Origin: Pseudo-nitzschia pungens
Lineage: Eukaryota; Bacillariophyta; Bacillariophyceae; Bacillariales; Bacillariaceae
Length of the DNA stretch: 64,000 bases
Assembly: GCA_037355855.1 (NCBI GenBank)
Contig: CM074765.1
Coordinates: 1,488,001 to 1,552,000, forward strand
Reading direction: 5' to 3'
This document shows positions 1 to 9,456 of this stretch, one piece after another (positions within the stretch are counted from its first letter, which is position 1; the number at the start of each line of letters is the position of its first letter). The notes beneath the pieces were generated by a model that saw only the letters and a list, made by a program, of their open reading frames with translations, ran no database searches and was not told the origin of the DNA. The translations under genes were made by a program, and so were the position numbers.

Positions 1-293
1 CTACCACCAAGCAAACTTTTTTCCTTCGACGTACAACCAATCCATTTCGCTTTCCCACAGGCGATCTCCTATCCTCATTCCTTCCTGTAATTACGATATG
101 CTTCATTAATTTGATACAAATCGTGGATCTCGGATACGATCGACAAGAAACCCCGCCCAATCATTTGACTCTCTTGCTCCTCCGATTTCGTTTCCGATTT
201 CACTTCGGATTCCAACTCCGATAGCGCCCCAACACAATACAGTACTACGTATATAATATTATACTATAGCATCGCAGAAGACGACCAGACACC
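1..293 (+). promoter_or_regulatory. 5' flank of the DnaJ-type gene
   Basis: This stretch holds no ORF and lies directly upstream of the DnaJ-type start at 294. An AT-rich run at about 245-270 could contain core promoter elements, but no specific motif can be assigned. The tract is the presumed promoter and 5' UTR by position only. Confidence 0.4.
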
Positions 294-2052
294 ATGTTTT
301 TCGGGGGAGATCCATTCGCGGAACATTTCGCTCACGGCGGGAGACGACCGGGCGGTCGAGGCAGGCCCTCGGCGGATGTCGACACCACGAAACTGTACGA
401 AACGCTCGAGGTGGAAAAGGATGCCGATCAAAAGGCCATCAAGAAGGCGTACCGAAAAATGGCGATCAAACACCACCCCGACAAGGGAGGAGACGAGCAC
501 ACCTTCAAGGAAATCAATGCCGGTGAGTACCGTACCAGTATTGCAACTAACAAGCGTAGCGAAACTGTGGTGGTGATGGTAGTGGTGGTTTCGACGGGCA
601 CCGAATCCAATTCGTCATTATTCATTCGATTCAGCTTGGGGAATGGATTGGATTTGATTTGATTGGTTTGGATTTGACTCGATTCGATTCATTCTGACAC
701 TCCACAATTCATTCGATCTGTCCTACTCTCTTTTTGGTGCCGCCTTGTCTTGCTTGTACTACTATTCGATGTGAAATGGAATGCAACCGGATGGCTCATT
801 TTCACTTGTCCATCTTCTTGGCATCGCGATGAATTTGCGAAAACCAACCCACGGTGTACATACCTTTGGTTGCTGTCTTCGTCTCTGCCCACATTTCTTG
901 ATTCATTTCCTATCGGAACCAAACCGAACCGAATTCAACTTGTGCCCAACGAATCCATCCATCACTCTGTCCACCCATCTATGCATCCATTCATTCATGC
1001 ATTCATCCCCGCACGCCCAAACAGCCTACGAGATCCTGAGCGATCCGGAAAAACGCGCCAAATACGACAAATACGGCCTGGAGGGACTCGAAGACGGCGC
1101 CGGAGGCGGAGGCGGAGCCCACGAGGACCTCTTCAGCATGTTCTTTGGCGGCGGCCGGGGGGGTCGCAGCGCCGGTCCCCGCCGCGGAGACGACGTGAAC
1201 CACCCCCTCAAGGTCTCCCTCGAGGATTTGTACAACGGCAAGACCGTAAAACTCGCCATCACCCGCCAGGTCATCGTCGGGGATTCCAAAGTCTGCCACG
1301 AGTGCGACGGCCAGGGAGTCGTCCTGGAGCTCCGCCAGATCGCCCTGGGCATGGTCCAGCAGGTGCAGCGCCGCTGTACCGCGTGCGGGGGCGAGGGCTA
1401 CCTCTACAAGAAAAAGCGCGAGCGCGAGGTCCTGGAAGTCCTGGTGGAAAAGGGCATGAAGCACCAGCAGAAGATTGTCTTCCGCGGCAAGGCCGACGAA
1501 AAACCAAACATGGAAGCGGGGAACATCAATTTCATCGTCCAGGAGAAGGAGCACCCGGTCTTCAAGCGAAAGGGGGCCGATTTGTTGGTGACCAAGACCC
1601 TCTCCCTCAACGAGGCCCTGTGCGGATTCGAGTGGAAGATCGAGCACCTGGACGGCCGGGATCTCGTCGTCCGGTCCAAGCCGGGAGAGGTCATCCAGCC
1701 CGAGACGGCGGACCGAAGACCCTTTGTCAAGATCATCCCCAACGAGGGCATGCCCAGCCACGGAAACCCCTTCGTCCGGGGCAACCTGTACGTCTTGTTC
1801 ACGGTGGAATTCCCGTCGGACGGCGAGCTGGGCGAGGAGGTCGTGGAGGCCCTGCGAAAGATCCTTCCCAAGCCCTCGTCCAAGAGCGACACCGCCGACG
1901 TGGACATGGATGCCGAAACGACCGAGGTCGTCCACCTCGAGCACGGTGACGTGAAACACTTTGGAAAGGGCGGGGCCACGAGCCAGAGGTCGGCGTACGA
2001 CAGCGACGACGAGGGGGCCGGACCGCAACAGGTTCAGTGCCAGCAGTCGTAA
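294..2052 (+). CDS. Class A J-protein (DNAJA/Ydj1-like Hsp40 co-chaperone) with half a zinc finger
   Basis: Two exons, 294-522 and 1025-2052, encode 418 residues. The 502-bp intron starts GTGAGT, ends AAACAG, and joins EINA to [10 protein letters not shown] exactly as in J-domains. The product should stimulate Hsp70 ATPase and deliver clients in the cytosol. The J-domain covers about residues 32-98 with HPD at 61-63. A Gly-rich linker (about 98-130) is followed by two substrate-binding beta domains. Only two CxxCxGxG motifs are present (167-174, 194-201), while class A proteins have four. Their spacing, with a RQ..LG.VQQ linker, matches canonical motifs 2 and 3; motif 1 is absent and motif 4 is replaced by a KKKRERE segment. 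The C-terminus CQQS is a farnesylation (CaaX) box like those of Ydj1/DNAJA1. The family call is firm; the effect of the reduced finger is inferred. Confidence 0.93.
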
Positions 2053-2916
2053 CTCGGTCCGTCGCGATGGTTCTCGGGACGACCGCAGAGAAGCGCGCGC
2101 CCGCAGACAACCGATGCCTCGACAACGATATGTTATTCTATATATATATACACACAGACACCCCACACAGTAAAGTACAATACAGTACAGTACAGTACAT
2201 TACATAGAGACAACCGAATGAAGAGTGAGTTATTCAACGAACAACCAACAACACGGAAGAAACAGATGCTGCGCGATGGGAGTACGCGCATCTCGGATTC
2301 CAAACCACCATTCGATACCGATGATTGATTGATTGATTGATTGATTCATTCCGTTCGTACCCATTGCATTCCTTCCTTCATTCCACCCGAAATGATGATA
2401 CCGATAGATTGGCTCGTCGGTTGCGTTGGCGATGCCATTTTGAAACAAACAGAACGATCTACCCACCAACAACACAATTTTCTTTTTCGACACTTGAAAC
2501 AATTTACGACGGATTACTTCGTACTAATTAAAACTACTTATTCTAATACAATTTTCTATTGTTTTTGATCCAGCAATTTCGAGTCAGTCTCTTTGTATTG
2601 TATGACACAACTCACTCGTTATGCAAGTCATACACGTATGAACTAAAAAATAATAGAAGTAATAGTCATTCCAAACAGAATCGGAGCTTGGTGAGTAAGG
2701 TTACCTGCCAGATTGAAATTCATCTTGCGCACCACCACTCACATCACGGTTGTTGCCTTTCCACTTGTCGAAAATCTCTCTCTCTCTCTCTCTCTATTAT
2801 AATATGTATCTTTCGGGTTCGGCATGGGTCCAACTAGCCGTCGTCACCGGTAAACAGCAAAAAAAAAGAATGCTAGCACTCTCTTTTTTCCGTTTGACTA
2901 ATTTTGTATTGTAATA
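2053..2916. other. Intergenic spacer between the DnaJ-type gene and the retrotransposon
   Basis: No gene is visible. The spacer holds the DnaJ 3' UTR, a (GATT)n tract at about 2324-2345 and a (TC)n tract at about 2775-2795. It ends at the target-site duplication of the copia element. Confidence 0.6.
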
Positions 2917-2921
2917 CTAGT

Positions 2922-3178
2922 TGTTGAATTCAGCAGGAAATCTACGAAAACCTTAAAGAGCACAATTAACTCTGTTGGTTAGATACAAGTAATTAAACTA
3001 TGAGTATGCCGAATGGTTGTGGTGCCTGGATTTTATGGTCAGAACATGGTTGGTTGGTATGAGCTGGTCCCTGATCTGAGTCATTATCCATCGATGTTCT
3101 GTCATTGTTATCATACCATCCATACCTATACATATGCCTACGTGACTACTAATGTCCATTTCGGGCACATCTCCAACA
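2922..3178 (-). repeat. 3' LTR of the copia element
   Basis: This 257-bp direct repeat appears identical base for base to 8743-8999. On the element strand it begins TGTTGGAGATG and ends GAATTCAACA, with 5-bp inverted ends TGTTG/CAACA. Because the element reads leftward, this copy is the 3' LTR. CTAGT abuts it on the left. Confidence 0.95.
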
Positions 3179-3224
3179 CACTCCTGCTGCTCGTGGGCAT
3201 ATATCATATACCCGCGAACTGTAT

Positions 3225-6218
3225 TCATTGATTTGCCTTTCTTTTGGCATATTCCTCTTGGTATGAGATATATTCTGCCTCGCTAATTCCCATGATTGTG
3301 TTCCTAAATCTTCTGAACAGGGATCCCTGTAAGGGTTTGGTAAAGTAATCCGCCAACATCTCCCCTGTCGGGCAGTACTGGATTGATATCTCCCCTTTCT
3401 TAACCCGGTCGGTTATCAAGAAGTAACGTATGTTGATGTGGCGTGTTCGTTTGGTACTGGATGATTTGCCATTCATCTCCAGTTTCATGGCACTTGTGTT
3501 ATCCTGATTAAGGATGTTCTGTTTGCCTAAATATTGCCTGCCAGTGCCACCATGGTCGGGTGTGTTCTCCTCCGTCTGCGCCGCGTATCCCTGCCACTCA
3601 AGATAGTAACGGCACCACAGGTTGTATGGTAGTGTGTCATCGACACCAACGAGCTCTGCCTCGGTTGAACTCTTGGTGTTTAACTTTTGTTTTGTGGACA
3701 CGGCGAGCACTGCCCCCTGTCCAAACGTGAGCATACCCCCTGTGTGACTCTTCATGTCTGAGTGCACTGCAAAAGACGCATCAACGTACCAATAGGCATT
3801 GCCAGTGCTGTCCCACCCCAACACTAACGGTAGGAAGATTGTATCACGCACATACCCCATCACACGCCGGAGTTTCTTCCAATCGTCCTTGTCTGGGCTA
3901 GCCACACGGGTGCAGAGAAACGCAATTGCTGTTTGGATATCAGGGCGTGCTCTCTTGCTGGCAAAAAGTAGTTGAGCAACGTGCTTGTGGAAAGTCTCGG
4001 CGCTGTCGCGTTCAAGTTTCTCTCCATCTGGATTCGTCTTGAACAGGTGGTCTGACGCCGGTGTAGGGATAACTCTCTTCTCACATAACTCGGGCGGTAG
4101 CTCGCTCATAATCCCTTCAAGATAGTCAAACATGCTGAACTTTACCCTGCCTTCTTCACTGTAGTCAATGGTCATGCCGACATAATCGTGTATCTTTCCA
4201 CGTGTTACTGTCAGGGGTGACTCGATGCCGAACACCTTGTTGAGATCATCCAAAACTGCTGTTACCACTTCGGGGTCCTTGTGGGAGATCTTCAGGTCAT
4301 CCACATGCCAGACAATGGTGCACTGCTTCCCATTGATCATCTTGTTGGCAGTACATGTGTCGTACGGGTTCAGTTCGAATCCCCACTCCATTAGCTGTCC
4401 TGAGAGACGCTCCCAGAACAGAAGGGCTGCTCTGAGGGTTCCATATATGGCCTTGTCGGCTTGTGTGTAGAGCACTTTGTGTCCCTTCCGGTTCAGCATG
4501 TGCTTCCTGTACACCTCGGGGTCAATTCTGGCCAATAGTTCAGCCATCGGCCCATCAAAGCGTATATGGACCACCTCTCCCTCTGGCATTGGTGTTTGTA
4601 GAAAAGCTCCTGGGATGTCTGCTGTGGCTACGTCTCTCCCTTCTATTGCGTCGATTAGGCAGGTCAACATCAGGCCGTGCAGGGACACTGTTGGAGAGTA
4701 AGTGTCCTCCCGGGAAATAAAATCTCGTTGTGTCCGCCCGTCGGCGCATCCTCTAGCTTTGATCTTCCCACACCTTTTGCGCTTTAAGAACATGAGATAT
4801 GGGAGAGCACGCTTGATCTCCTCCCGTGTCAGGTCCCTGATGTTGACCGGGTGGACAACCTTGCGCTCATGTAGTTGCTTCAGTTCTGTCAGCACTGCCT
4901 CCACGCCAGCAGTGCCAAATAACTTCAGCCCAGCCTTCACTCCGTACTGTTTAGTGACGAGTGAGGCGTCGATGTTGTTGTAGGATGCAATCGCGTTCGA
5001 GATGAAGACATAATGCGCGTGCTGGTCCTCCAGGCGCTTTACGGCACAGCCCAGCCCTCCGGTGAATATGTTCGAGTGGTGCGACACGTGTACACGGTGG
5101 TGTATGTTTGACTCGAAGCCATCGTCGGAACCAAACTTGTTGTGTCCACGTGTTACTCTGGGTCTGAGAGTCATGCCTGTGACAACACTGCTGTCGTCCC
5201 TGTCGTTGCTAGCCATGGAGTCTGTTGTTGTATTACTGCTGTTGTATTCCGAAACATCCGGGTGATCGGGGCTGTCGGCCGCCTCGTCGCTCTGTTCACC
5301 GCGAGCTCGTCCAGTATGCATGTCACATGCATTGGTGTCATTTTCCTTCTCATTGTCATATTCGGCACGAGTATGCCCGCTCCCTTCGTCCACGCTGGAC
5401 GGCTCAACGGACGAGTCCTCGTCATCTATCGTGCTAGCGTCTTCGGTGCTTGGCTCATTTTCTGGATTGCTGACCTCATGCAACTCCCCCACAGCAGCTT
5501 CACCATGATCGTTGTCATCCTCCTCTGCGTGTGCCTCCTCGAGTTGTTCGTCACCTCCCGAGTCCTCCATGATGTCGGCCAGTTCTTCCTGGTCGATGGT
5601 CCCGGTAAGTTCAGTGGCAACGGTGGAGTCATCGTTATCGGGTGCGAATGAATGGTCTGAGGCGCCATCGTCAGAGCCAACGGTCTCTGTGTCCAGGTCC
5701 AGAATAGTTGTTATGCCATCCTTGTTCCCGAATGTAATACCTATAGGGCAGTTCTGTTCTGCTGCAATTTGTTCCACTCTGGAAATAACTGTGTCGGTCA
5801 TGTGTGCACCGGTTGCGGTCTGACGCCGGATACGCCGTCCGGTCTTCAGATCAAAGAGATACATTGCCCCGCTTCGGTCCCCAGTCGGGCGTAAGTATAT
5901 GGCGTCCCGGGCCCGTGGGGTCATCGTGTTGTCACTGGCGTCTTCATGTCCGAGTACGTAGTCCCCGAACTGAAACTTACAATGTTTGGCGGCGTCTAGG
6001 CGCACCCCGGTCATAAGCTGGCGTGGTGTTATTGTATCTGACACTCCTACTCTGTTGCACCAATTATTTAACCAAAAGATGGCGGCCGCCACCATATCGA
6101 TGACTACACGCCGGGGTAGGCGCTTGAAAGGCCACAGAGGCAAACAGGCATCGGATTCGTTCCTTGCAGGTTCGATTATCCCGTTCCACATATGGCTCGT
6201 GTTGGTTCCGGGCAACAC
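3225..6218 (-). CDS. copia integrase C-terminus, reverse transcriptase and RNase H
   Basis: This open frame runs 997 codons and continues the polyprotein in the +1 frame relative to the upstream ORF. Its nominal start is TTG, so it is not a separate gene; homologous reading begins near 6126 with KRLPRRVV. It carries the end of the integrase core (FWLNNW...SDTITPRQLMTG), an acidic linker of about 220 residues, a reverse transcriptase with DIPGAFLQT and VWHVDDLKIS (catalytic Asp, then VDD), and a copia RNase H (SHTGGMLTF, KSSTEAELVG). It stops 46 bp before the 3' LTR. Expression needs a +1 shift or repair, so this copy is probably not autonomous. Confidence 0.85.
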   Translation of the reverse strand: MLPGTNTSHMWNGIIEPARNESDACLPLWPFKRLPRRVVIDMVAAAIFWLNNWCNRVGVSDTITPRQLMTGVRLDAAKHCKFQFGDYVLGHEDASDNTMTPRARDAIYLRPTGDRSGAMYLFDLKTGRRIRRQTATGAHMTDTVISRVEQIAAEQNCPIGITFGNKDGITTILDLDTETVGSDDGASDHSFAPDNDDSTVATELTGTIDQEELADIMEDSGGDEQLEEAHAEEDDNDHGEAAVGELHEVSNPENEPSTEDASTIDDEDSSVEPSSVDEGSGHTRAEYDNEKENDTNACDMHTGRARGEQSDEAADSPDHPDVSEYNSSNTTTDSMASNDRDDSSVVTGMTLRPRVTRGHNKFGSDDGFESNIHHRVHVSHHSNIFTGGLGCAVKRLEDQHAHYVFISNAIASYNNIDASLVTKQYGVKAGLKLFGTAGVEAVLTELKQLHERKVVHPVNIRDLTREEIKRALPYLMFLKRKRCGKIKARGCADGRTQRDFISREDTYSPTVSLHGLMLTCLIDAIEGRDVATADIPGAFLQTPMPEGEVVHIRFDGPMAELLARIDPEVYRKHMLNRKGHKVLYTQADKAIYGTLRAALLFWERLSGQLMEWGFELNPYDTCTANKMINGKQCTIVWHVDDLKISHKDPEVVTAVLDDLNKVFGIESPLTVTRGKIHDYVGMTIDYSEEGRVKFSMFDYLEGIMSELPPELCEKRVIPTPASDHLFKTNPDGEKLERDSAETFHKHVAQLLFASKRARPDIQTAIAFLCTRVASPDKDDWKKLRRVMGYVRDTIFLPLVLGWDSTGNAYWYVDASFAVHSDMKSHTGGMLTFGQGAVLAVSTKQKLNTKSSTEAELVGVDDTLPYNLWCRYYLEWQGYAAQTEENTPDHGGTGRQYLGKQNILNQDNTSAMKLEMNGKSSSTKRTRHINIRYFLITDRVKKGEISIQYCPTGEMLADYFTKPLQGSLFRRFRNTIMGISEAEYISYQEEYAKRKANQ

Positions 6219-8625
6219 CCTCGAATCGCACCGGTGGGTTTCGGTTAAGTAAGTTGTCCGTTAGACAGTTGAACTCATTGTCGCCGGAAATGCAGGTGAT
6301 AGTAAATCCTCGCCCCGCGTATAGCCCGATGATTGCTCCGATACTCCTCTCCAATGTTGGTTGGGATGCGTCCTCGATCGCCGACACTGTACGGAAATAG
6401 AGGTGTCGGGATACGCTGCGGAAGAACTTGATTCCATTCACAGTAAAAATATCAATGCTAATCGTCACTTCCTTGTAGCGCTGCAGAATTTCCATTGGTA
6501 CTGGGGTGGTGTCCTCGCGCACGTGCCCAGGTTGTTGCCTGACGGACTTTCCTTTGATAATGTTGGTGTTGGCGCCAAAAATGTCTTCGGCGATGAGCAC
6601 ATCCCGTCTGGTGACTGGGCAGTTGTGCAGCACGTTGTTGTCCACAAGCTTCAGGAACTCCCCCCGGCTTGGGAACCCGAGGATCTCTTGTAGCTTTCGC
6701 GCCTTGGTTGCGCGGCGCACGTCAAGGTCGGAATACAACTTCTTTTGTCCTTCAACGGACGTGATGGCAAGCATTGTCCCATCGGTTTCCCTCAAGTCGC
6801 AATAGTATAATCCACTGTCTGCCCGGGTGAATCTCCGTGTGCTGCCATCCGGCTTGTGGACAAAGAATGACTGGGTGATTGCAGTGTCCAATGTGACCCG
6901 ATAGATGTCGGATACAAGACTGAGGGATAGGATGTTTGCCATTCCCCCTTCCTGGTACCACACGGTCCCGAATCCTGGCAAGTGCCCGACCTGGTCTACA
7001 ACGACCACTCCTGCGTTGCAGTGGATCCGAATCTTGTTACCTTTTGGGTGTTGGCGAATGTCCCGCAAGAGTCGTGGGTTGCTCACACAATTACAGGTGG
7101 CTTGGCTATCCAACAGCAACCAGTATGGGTCAATGTTGTTTGACCGGCCTTGTGAGAACATGTATTCCGAAGCCTCCCCAAGGTGGTGCACACCAGCGCG
7201 CGAGTCCGCACTCCTGGGCTTTTCGGTGGAAACATCAGGTAGGTTCTCCACACTCCTGGGCTTTTCGGTGGAAACATCAGGTAGGTTCTCTTCGTTGTGA
7301 TACTGGAGAAAACATAACTCGTCGTCGGTGTCTTCATCATCAATTGCTGCCATGAGGACTTGGGTGGCCTCCCGGATGGTTGGCCCGCCGCTTGTCTCGG
7401 TTGGTTCGTTCGGTTCGTCTGTCGAATCATCCGGTTCGTTGCCCGGGTCGTCAGAATCTACGTTGGGTCCGGTTTCGATGGCGTTGGATACAAGAGTGGT
7501 TCCTTCTGTAGTCTCACCCTGACCTTGTTTATCTCCCTTACCATTCTTGCCTTGTCCCTGGTTATCCTTGGATCTGGTCGACTTGTACTGATTTAGCAAT
7601 TCCAGTGCCTTGGGTTGAGTTGTAGGATATACATCGGCGCCAAGACTGTAATTGTCCTTGAGCACTCCTGAAAGATTCCGGTGCAACTTATTGTTGCTCC
7701 CATTGACGATGACTACCGATAACAACATTTCATTCATGATTAGGTGAACCTTGGATTTGTCCGCCTCCTCCATTGTTTGGTATTCTTCATATGTCTTTCC
7801 ATGAAATGACTTGTTCAGTGCAAGCTTGATCATCGCCTTGCTTCGAATGGTGATGCCGGCCGAGGTAAGTACATCAAAGCGTGCTTTGGTCTCCTCGGCG
7901 TACGTTGCTGCATCCTTGTTGCCATCCTGTTTGCAAGAAAAGAACTTGTAAATTTTATTTATGGCATCCACCATGGGGTGGACCTTTGTTGCGCTGTCTC
8001 GATAACAGTATTCACGGAGAATTGTGAGTAGTTGGAGAGTATCTTGGGCAGTTTCTATTTCATTCCATTGTTCACATGTCTTGAGGTGCTGTTTAACTCC
8101 AGGGCTGAGTTGTCCCTCGATGGTTGAGAACATGCTCTTAAGATCCTCGCAGTATGTTTCGAATTTTTTGGCTGACCGCTCCCCTTTTTTCACCCACAAT
8201 TCCTCGAGTAGGCGCTTCTTTGTTTCATCCACTGTTGTTGATCCATCTCCGGAGGTGATGGTGTATTGGCCGGCGTCAGGCATTGGTGGAAGAAAGTCTT
8301 CCTCTTTCAGCTTGGTGGCGTTTATGAGAGTTGTCTTGACCCTTGAGTTCTTTTTGCCGGCAACAATCTTCAGTCCCTCAAAGAGTTTGTCATATTGCGT
8401 TGACTTTGATCCATCAATGACGATCCCTTTTAGCTCATCTTGGTCCAATCCGGTGAATTTGCGGTCAGTGGTTGACCCGCTTCCTGTTATGTTGTTATTG
8501 CCTCGTCGGTTGCGGTTTCTTGGTCTCGTGTTGCTTGTGCTCTTCGTGTTGTCCGTGTTTTGAGAGTTCGCACCGGGGCTCTTTGTTTGTGTGTTTAGTT
8601 GTTCCATGCTGGAGGATGCCTTCAT
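6064..8625 (-). CDS. copia gag-protease-integrase (N-terminal part of the polyprotein)
   Basis: This 853-residue frame starts at ATG 8625, or at the in-frame ATG 8607. It opens with a low-complexity gag head and a gag-like helical region, and no clear CCHC knuckle is seen. A retropepsin-like site LLDSQATC follows near residue 500. Integrase follows with acidic residues in SIDIFTVNG, ISGDNEFN and EPYVERDNRT, matching D,D,E. A 42-bp tandem duplication at about 7209-7290 repeats the 14-residue block ENLPDVSTEKPRSV. After ASVAF the frame leaves the family pattern and stops at 6064, while the expected continuation KRLPRRVV lies in the +1 frame. The polyprotein is therefore broken by a 1-nt shift near 6126. 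Confidence 0.85.
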   Translation of the reverse strand: MKASSSMEQLNTQTKSPGANSQNTDNTKSTSNTRPRNRNRRGNNNITGSGSTTDRKFTGLDQDELKGIVIDGSKSTQYDKLFEGLKIVAGKKNSRVKTTLINATKLKEEDFLPPMPDAGQYTITSGDGSTTVDETKKRLLEELWVKKGERSAKKFETYCEDLKSMFSTIEGQLSPGVKQHLKTCEQWNEIETAQDTLQLLTILREYCYRDSATKVHPMVDAINKIYKFFSCKQDGNKDAATYAEETKARFDVLTSAGITIRSKAMIKLALNKSFHGKTYEEYQTMEEADKSKVHLIMNEMLLSVVIVNGSNNKLHRNLSGVLKDNYSLGADVYPTTQPKALELLNQYKSTRSKDNQGQGKNGKGDKQGQGETTEGTTLVSNAIETGPNVDSDDPGNEPDDSTDEPNEPTETSGGPTIREATQVLMAAIDDEDTDDELCFLQYHNEENLPDVSTEKPRSVENLPDVSTEKPRSADSRAGVHHLGEASEYMFSQGRSNNIDPYWLLLDSQATCNCVSNPRLLRDIRQHPKGNKIRIHCNAGVVVVDQVGHLPGFGTVWYQEGGMANILSLSLVSDIYRVTLDTAITQSFFVHKPDGSTRRFTRADSGLYYCDLRETDGTMLAITSVEGQKKLYSDLDVRRATKARKLQEILGFPSRGEFLKLVDNNVLHNCPVTRRDVLIAEDIFGANTNIIKGKSVRQQPGHVREDTTPVPMEILQRYKEVTISIDIFTVNGIKFFRSVSRHLYFRTVSAIEDASQPTLERSIGAIIGLYAGRGFTITCISGDNEFNCLTDNLLNRNPPVRFEGVARNQHEPYVERDNRTCKERIRCLFASVAFQAPTPACSHRYGGGRHLLVK

Positions 8626-8725
8626 CTACTGCTACAGCTGTATTACCGCTCGGAGGATCTCGATCGACTCGGCGTGCGATGGATCGAAACGCTATGGTGG
8701 TTCCGGTTGGAAATTATTCCACCGC

Positions 8726-8742
8726 TAGTTTAATTACTTGTA
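8726..8742 (-). promoter_or_regulatory. Putative self-complementary primer-binding site
   Basis: The 17 nt directly abutting the 5' LTR read TACAAGTAATTAAACTA on the element strand. They do not begin TGG, so they do not match a tRNA CCA end. They pair perfectly with LTR positions 8805-8821, where the transcript's 5' end is predicted. Pairing of the RNA 5' end here would put a primer 3' end flush with the LTR boundary, the geometry known for self-priming Tf1. The complementarity is seen directly; its function is inferred. Confidence 0.7.
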
Positions 8743-8999
8743 TGTTGAATTCAGCAGGAAATCTACGAAAACCTTAAAGAGCACAATTAACTCTGTTGGT
8801 TAGATACAAGTAATTAAACTATGAGTATGCCGAATGGTTGTGGTGCCTGGATTTTATGGTCAGAACATGGTTGGTTGGTATGAGCTGGTCCCTGATCTGA
8901 GTCATTATCCATCGATGTTCTGTCATTGTTATCATACCATCCATACCTATACATATGCCTACGTGACTACTAATGTCCATTTCGGGCACATCTCCAACA
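8743..8999 (-). repeat. 5' LTR of the copia element
   Basis: This is the upstream LTR in the element's reading direction. On the minus strand an ATAAAA box lies at 8857-8852. About 31 nt downstream, at 8821-8805, is TAGTTTAATTACTTGTA, the exact complement of the 17 nt immediately after the LTR. The box would place transcription start at or next to 8821. Confidence 0.93.
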
Positions 9000-9004
9000 C
9001 TAGT

Positions 9005-9456
9005 AACCTTAATATTCAGTAGTTATGTAAATTTATCATCATGGTCTTTTCCAAAAAAATATCCATCACGAAATTTCGCAAGAACTCGATCTCAACGAGG
9101 AACAATGGAACGTCAAACCCCGATGAACGACGCACTTTCAATAACTGTCGTAACAGCCCAATCCTTAAGTGAGGATTCGTAACTACCGTCCCGCCAAATT
9201 AGTTTGTGAGAGGAACCAACGAACGTTCGCGGAAGAAACATCTATCAGGATCACAACGAAAGAAATTGTTGCTCGCCACATTCTCGTCACATGTTCAATT
9301 ACGGGGCCCAATACTGTAACGATGATATCCGAATGCTGCGAATACGTGTAGCATCGGTATCAACATCAACATTTCTTCGAGGATAACAATAATCTCAAAG
9401 AACGAGAACGTTTCTGTGTTCCCTCGGCTGGAGCAAACTGGAAGAAGCACAAGTCC
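9005..9456 (+). promoter_or_regulatory. 5' flank of the double-SET gene, truncated by the retrotransposon
   Basis: No ORF of note occurs in these 452 bp between the retrotransposon duplication and the SET gene ATG. It is the presumed promoter and leader. The element inserted only about 0.45 kb upstream of the start codon, so it could affect expression. Confidence 0.45.

Larger units (their letters stand above)
2917..9004 (-). mobile_element. Complete Ty1/copia (CoDi-like) LTR retrotransposon with target-site duplication
   Basis: The element proper is 2922-8999 (6,078 bp) and reads on the minus strand. Identical LTRs lie at 2922-3178 and 8743-8999, each TGTTG...CAACA, and the 5-bp duplication CTAGT flanks it at 2917-2921 and 9000-9004. 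Coding order is gag, protease, integrase, reverse transcriptase, RNase H, which defines the copia superfamily. The purine-rich GAGCAGCAGGAG next to the 3' LTR (minus strand, about 3181-3192) is a candidate polypurine tract. Identical LTRs and an exact duplication indicate a very recent insertion. The only evident coding lesion is one frame break in integrase near 6126. The primer site next to the 5' LTR is unusual and is listed separately. Confidence 0.95.

Noticed and set aside
4360..4385. GGTTCAGTTCGAATCCCC as a tRNA T-arm
   Set aside because: It lies in reverse-transcriptase coding sequence and no cloverleaf can be drawn around it.
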